The translations under genes were made by a program, and so were the position numbers. The notes beneath the pieces were generated by a model. It searched no databases, was not told the origin of the DNA, and worked only from the letters and a program-made list of their open reading frames with translations. This document shows positions 62,021-64,000 of a stretch of 64,000 bases of DNA, piece by piece. The stretch's first letter is position 1. Every line of letters starts with the position of its first letter. Source of the stretch: Nonomuraea harbinensis (GTDB taxonomy: Bacteria; Actinomycetota; Actinomycetes; Streptosporangiales; Streptosporangiaceae). The stretch is taken from the NCBI RefSeq assembly GCF_019396385.1, contig NZ_JAHKRN010000002.1, forward strand, positions 1 through 64,000. Reading direction: 5' to 3'.

Positions 62021-62120
62021 GATTGTCGCCCTTGCCGACATCGCAGTCACCTTGAGGACGCGAACGGACACGGAGTGTGTCCGTCACTGCTCTTGATTGT
62101 CGCCCTCCGCGACCGCGCAG
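62021..62120. promoter_or_regulatory. Divergent control region: two direct repeats around a palindrome
   Basis: GATTGTCGCCCT begins two 26-base direct repeats (62021-62046 and 62095-62120; 21 of 26 positions equal). Between them a seven-bp inverted repeat CGGACAC-GGAGT-GTGTCCG (62065-62083) is found. The arrangement lies between two divergent regulator-type genes and probably binds the XRE protein. Confidence 0.5.
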
Positions 62121-62171
62121 GCATGCCCTCTACTGGAATCCATGCGCTTTCGGCGGAGTGAGGGATGGGAC

Positions 62172-62630
62172 ATGGCGGAGACGGTTGTGGTGGCGGATCG
62201 CTCACACTCTCTCGGGCGGAGCCTGGTCTGGCGGCTCCGCGACGATGCGCGGGCGGTGGGTGATGCCCGCGACCTCCTCCGGCGTGCGCTCCTGCTGGTC
62301 GGCCTGCGGCGTGATCTCGTGGACGACGCGGTTCTGATGGTCAGCGAGCTGGTCACCAACGCGGTGCTGTACGGTGCCGCGCCGTACGAGCTGGTGGTAC
62401 GGGTCGATCCGGCCGAAGTGGTCTGCATGGTGGTCGACGCCGGGGCCGTTCGCCCGACACGTCGGGGTACGGATGCTCAGGCCGAGAACGGCCGAGGGCT
62501 GCTGATCGTGGCGGAGCTGTCGGCCGGTCTCTACGGCTGCATCCCACAGACGTTCGCCACGTGCCCGGGGGTGGAGGGAAAGGCGACCTGGTTCGCACTG
62601 CCCCGCACGGAGGACCGGCGACGAGCATAG
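62172..62630 (+). CDS. RsbW-like anti-sigma/ATP-binding protein (HATPase_c_2)
   Basis: A 152-residue single-domain ATPase of the anti-sigma serine kinase type. DAVLMVSELVTNAVLYGAAP is the N-box, MVVDAGAVRPTRRG the G1 region (with D-x-G altered to DAGA) and ENGRGLLIVAELSAGLYG the G2 box. Such proteins bind sigma factors or kinases; in actinomycetes many are orphan partners of XRE regulators. The ATG at 62172 has AGGGA six bases upstream. It diverges from the XRE/TPR gene. Confidence 0.85.
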   Translation: MAETVVVADRSHSLGRSLVWRLRDDARAVGDARDLLRRALLLVGLRRDLVDDAVLMVSELVTNAVLYGAAPYELVVRVDPAEVVCMVVDAGAVRPTRRGTDAQAENGRGLLIVAELSAGLYGCIPQTFATCPGVEGKATWFALPRTEDRRRA

Positions 62631-62914
62631 ACACAGGAAGTATCACGGCCTCCACGTTGCGCCTCTGCGGGAGGATCATGAACGCCTCGAATGGGCGACG
62701 CCAGCCGCCCGGTGCTGGCAGGTTCGGGTGCGCCGCCACACGTGTAGCCGTTGCGGGCCCTGCTACGAGTTCTGCGTCGCGGCCGGGCCCGCCTTCGTTG
62801 GGCGTTCCACCGATGGCGTGATCTACGAGACGGCTTTGGACGGCTGCTGTCTAGGGGCGGCAGCGAGTGATGTAGGCGGTGTGGGTTGTCGGTGAGATCG
62901 GCTTGGATGGCCCT

Positions 62915-63589
62915 GTGTCCGTCCATGAAGTTGTCCGTGAACTGCCTGGCATCGCGATGGTGCGAGATCGCTCCCGTGCCCTGGCCATGCTGGATGCGAT
63001 CATGAGCCCCGAGTGGGAGTCTCGGTTCTACTCGTTCAATTGTCGGTGGTCGCCCAGCGAGGAGATGGCCTCGATGCGTGACGGCTGCGGGAACGAGTAT
63101 TCGATCATCTTCTCGTCGGCAGGTGCGTTCGCGCGAGGCTTCGACCACGAGTCCCCGATGAGTCCGTATCGCACTGATCCTCCAGCACCCTGGCCCGGCC
63201 TGTTCGAAACGGTGCCGGAGGTGTTTCGTGCCCTGATCACGGAGCCTGCGTTCAGCGACGAGATAGGGACGCCCATGGCGACAGTTTGCTTCTGGCGCGA
63301 GCGTGGCGACGTGGAGTGGAAGAGCGGCGCAATTCAGAGCCTGCCCACGGGGATCAATGACGACGGCAGCGCTGAGTTGCTGTTCGACGTTCTGCTCGAC
63401 GGCAGACCGGAGGCGTATCAGCAGTTCGCGCAGGAGCATTACGAGGTCGCGGTGGACCTTGAGGCGGTGCGATGGGTCTATGCGCTCCGGCCTTTGACGC
63501 GGAGTGTCGTGTCCGCGCTAAGTCCAGAGGTCGATCTCGCTGGTCTTGAAGAAGGCCGGGTTGAGATCGGATATCCCTTCAGAGCGTGA
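62915..63589 (+). CDS. Protein of unknown function, 224 aa
   Basis: A 224-residue soluble protein. SRFYSFNCRWSPSEEMASMRDG, SPMSPYRTDPPAPWPGLFETV and WVYALRPL resemble an actinomycete family that I recall only as hypothetical, sometimes near immunity-like genes. GTG 62915 is used; GTG 62879 would add 12 residues. There is no membrane segment. It lies alone between the RsbW-like gene and the window's last gene. Confidence 0.7.
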   Translation: MSVHEVVRELPGIAMVRDRSRALAMLDAIMSPEWESRFYSFNCRWSPSEEMASMRDGCGNEYSIIFSSAGAFARGFDHESPMSPYRTDPPAPWPGLFETVPEVFRALITEPAFSDEIGTPMATVCFWRERGDVEWKSGAIQSLPTGINDDGSAELLFDVLLDGRPEAYQQFAQEHYEVAVDLEAVRWVYALRPLTRSVVSALSPEVDLAGLEEGRVEIGYPFRA

Positions 63590-63751
63590 GGAGCGCAGAC
63601 TGGGGCTGGCTATCAGTGCCGGTTCGGGGAGGTGTCACTTCGATGAGGGGGCTGCCGTGTCGAGTCCGCGTGTCGTAGGTTCGGCAGGAGTGGGATCTCG
63701 GCGAACCGGGACAGCAGCCGGCCCATAAAGAGGACTGAGGGCGGATGACAT

Positions 63752-64000
63752 CTACAAGGTGATGGCGTTCTTGGCGCGGTCGAGCGACTCCTCCGAGGCG
63801 GGCCCGCCCGGGTTCTCGGTCGCCAGCGCCTGGTTGAGCTCGACGAAGGGACGCATGCGCGTCTCGTACCGGATAAGCGCCGTCGCGTGGTCGGCGGCGG
63901 CGAGTTCGGCGGCGAGCACGTACGCGCCGACGAGGGCAAGGCTGGTGCCCTGGCCCGACAGCGGCGAGGCGCAGTAGCCGGCGTCGCCGAGGAGCGTCAC
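63752..64000 (-). CDS. FAD-dependent monooxygenase, C-terminal part (runs off the window)
   Basis: Only the last 82 residues are inside the window. LLGDAGYCASPLSGQGTSLALVGAYVLAAEL is the conserved GDAAH-like flavin-binding segment of PHBH-type monooxygenases, where a Cys-Ala-Ser replaces the usual His-Pro. The true start is beyond 64000. The gap from 63590 to 63751 holds no gene that I can see. Confidence 0.8.
   Translation of the reverse strand: MTLLGDAGYCASPLSGQGTSLALVGAYVLAAELAAADHATALIRYETRMRPFVELNQALATENPGGPASEESLDRAKNAITL

Overview
The window is chromosomal DNA of a high-GC actinomycete. The case rests on heavy G/C bias at third codon positions, frequent GTG starts, GGAGG-type ribosome sites mixed with apparently leaderless genes, and actinobacterial families such as polyphosphate glucokinase, a fused RNase H/phosphatase next to rnpB, DUF5753 and DUF574 proteins, and PAC2. 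A Streptosporangiales genus such as Nonomuraea is my best guess, but that is inference. About 53 protein-coding genes, one RNA gene (RNase P RNA), two clear pseudogene fragments and several intrinsic terminators can be supported. No tRNA, rRNA, CRISPR array or intact insertion sequence was seen. Layout, 1-15 kb: a methyltransferase; a tiny reverse-strand gene; a membrane-anchored secreted protein; a secreted S15-type peptidase; a large reverse-strand protein joining an ECF-sigma-like domain, a zinc anti-sigma motif, a membrane helix and an extracellular domain in one chain; a tightly coupled five-gene reverse operon around an Asp/Glu-racemase-type enzyme, divergent from an XRE/DUF5753 regulator; a DUF574 methyltransferase; a DUF4253 protein; a HAD hydrolase; a TIGR03118-type secreted protein; and polyphosphate glucokinase. 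Layout, 15-26 kb: the HrpA helicase, a Uma2 protein, another HAD hydrolase, a reverse operon of MFS transporter, gamma-glutamyltransferase-like enzyme and hemerythrin protein, a frameshifted Crp-family remnant, a degenerate amidohydrolase and a PucR regulator. Layout, 26-42 kb: a secreted M6 metalloprotease, a STAND ATPase with TPR-like repeats and predicted membrane helices, a membrane protein, a tyrosine phosphatase, a Gfo/Idh/MocA oxidoreductase, a PAC2 protein, a class I terpene synthase with intact motifs, a second STAND protein, a 39-residue conserved acidic protein, and an ABC permease translationally coupled to an unusual fusion of a secreted S15-like hydrolase with an ABC ATPase. Layout, 42-58 kb: a TetR regulator, an orphan histidine kinase, a three-gene acyl-CoA operon (two acyl-CoA dehydrogenases and an acyl-CoA ligase), a C45-type acyltransferase, a WYL regulator, an Nramp-like transporter lacking the canonical DPGN motif, an M19 dipeptidase with a GNAT protein, a Baeyer-Villiger-type monooxygenase, then Nif3-like, zinc-ribbon and RNase H/phosphatase genes leading into rnpB. 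Just past the rnpB terminator lies the C-terminal stub of a tyrosine recombinase. From there to 64 kb the genes are small and poorly characterised: a membrane peptide, a secreted protein, an XRE/TPR regulator divergent from an RsbW-like ATPase, and orphan proteins. This looks like accessory DNA left by an integrated element. The window ends inside an FAD-dependent monooxygenase. The strongest leads are the one-chain sigma/anti-sigma transducer (4151-6781), the hydrolase-ABC fusion (39473-42037), the racemase operon with its tiny coupled genes (6847-8891), and the two accessory regulators near 62 kb with a patterned operator between them.
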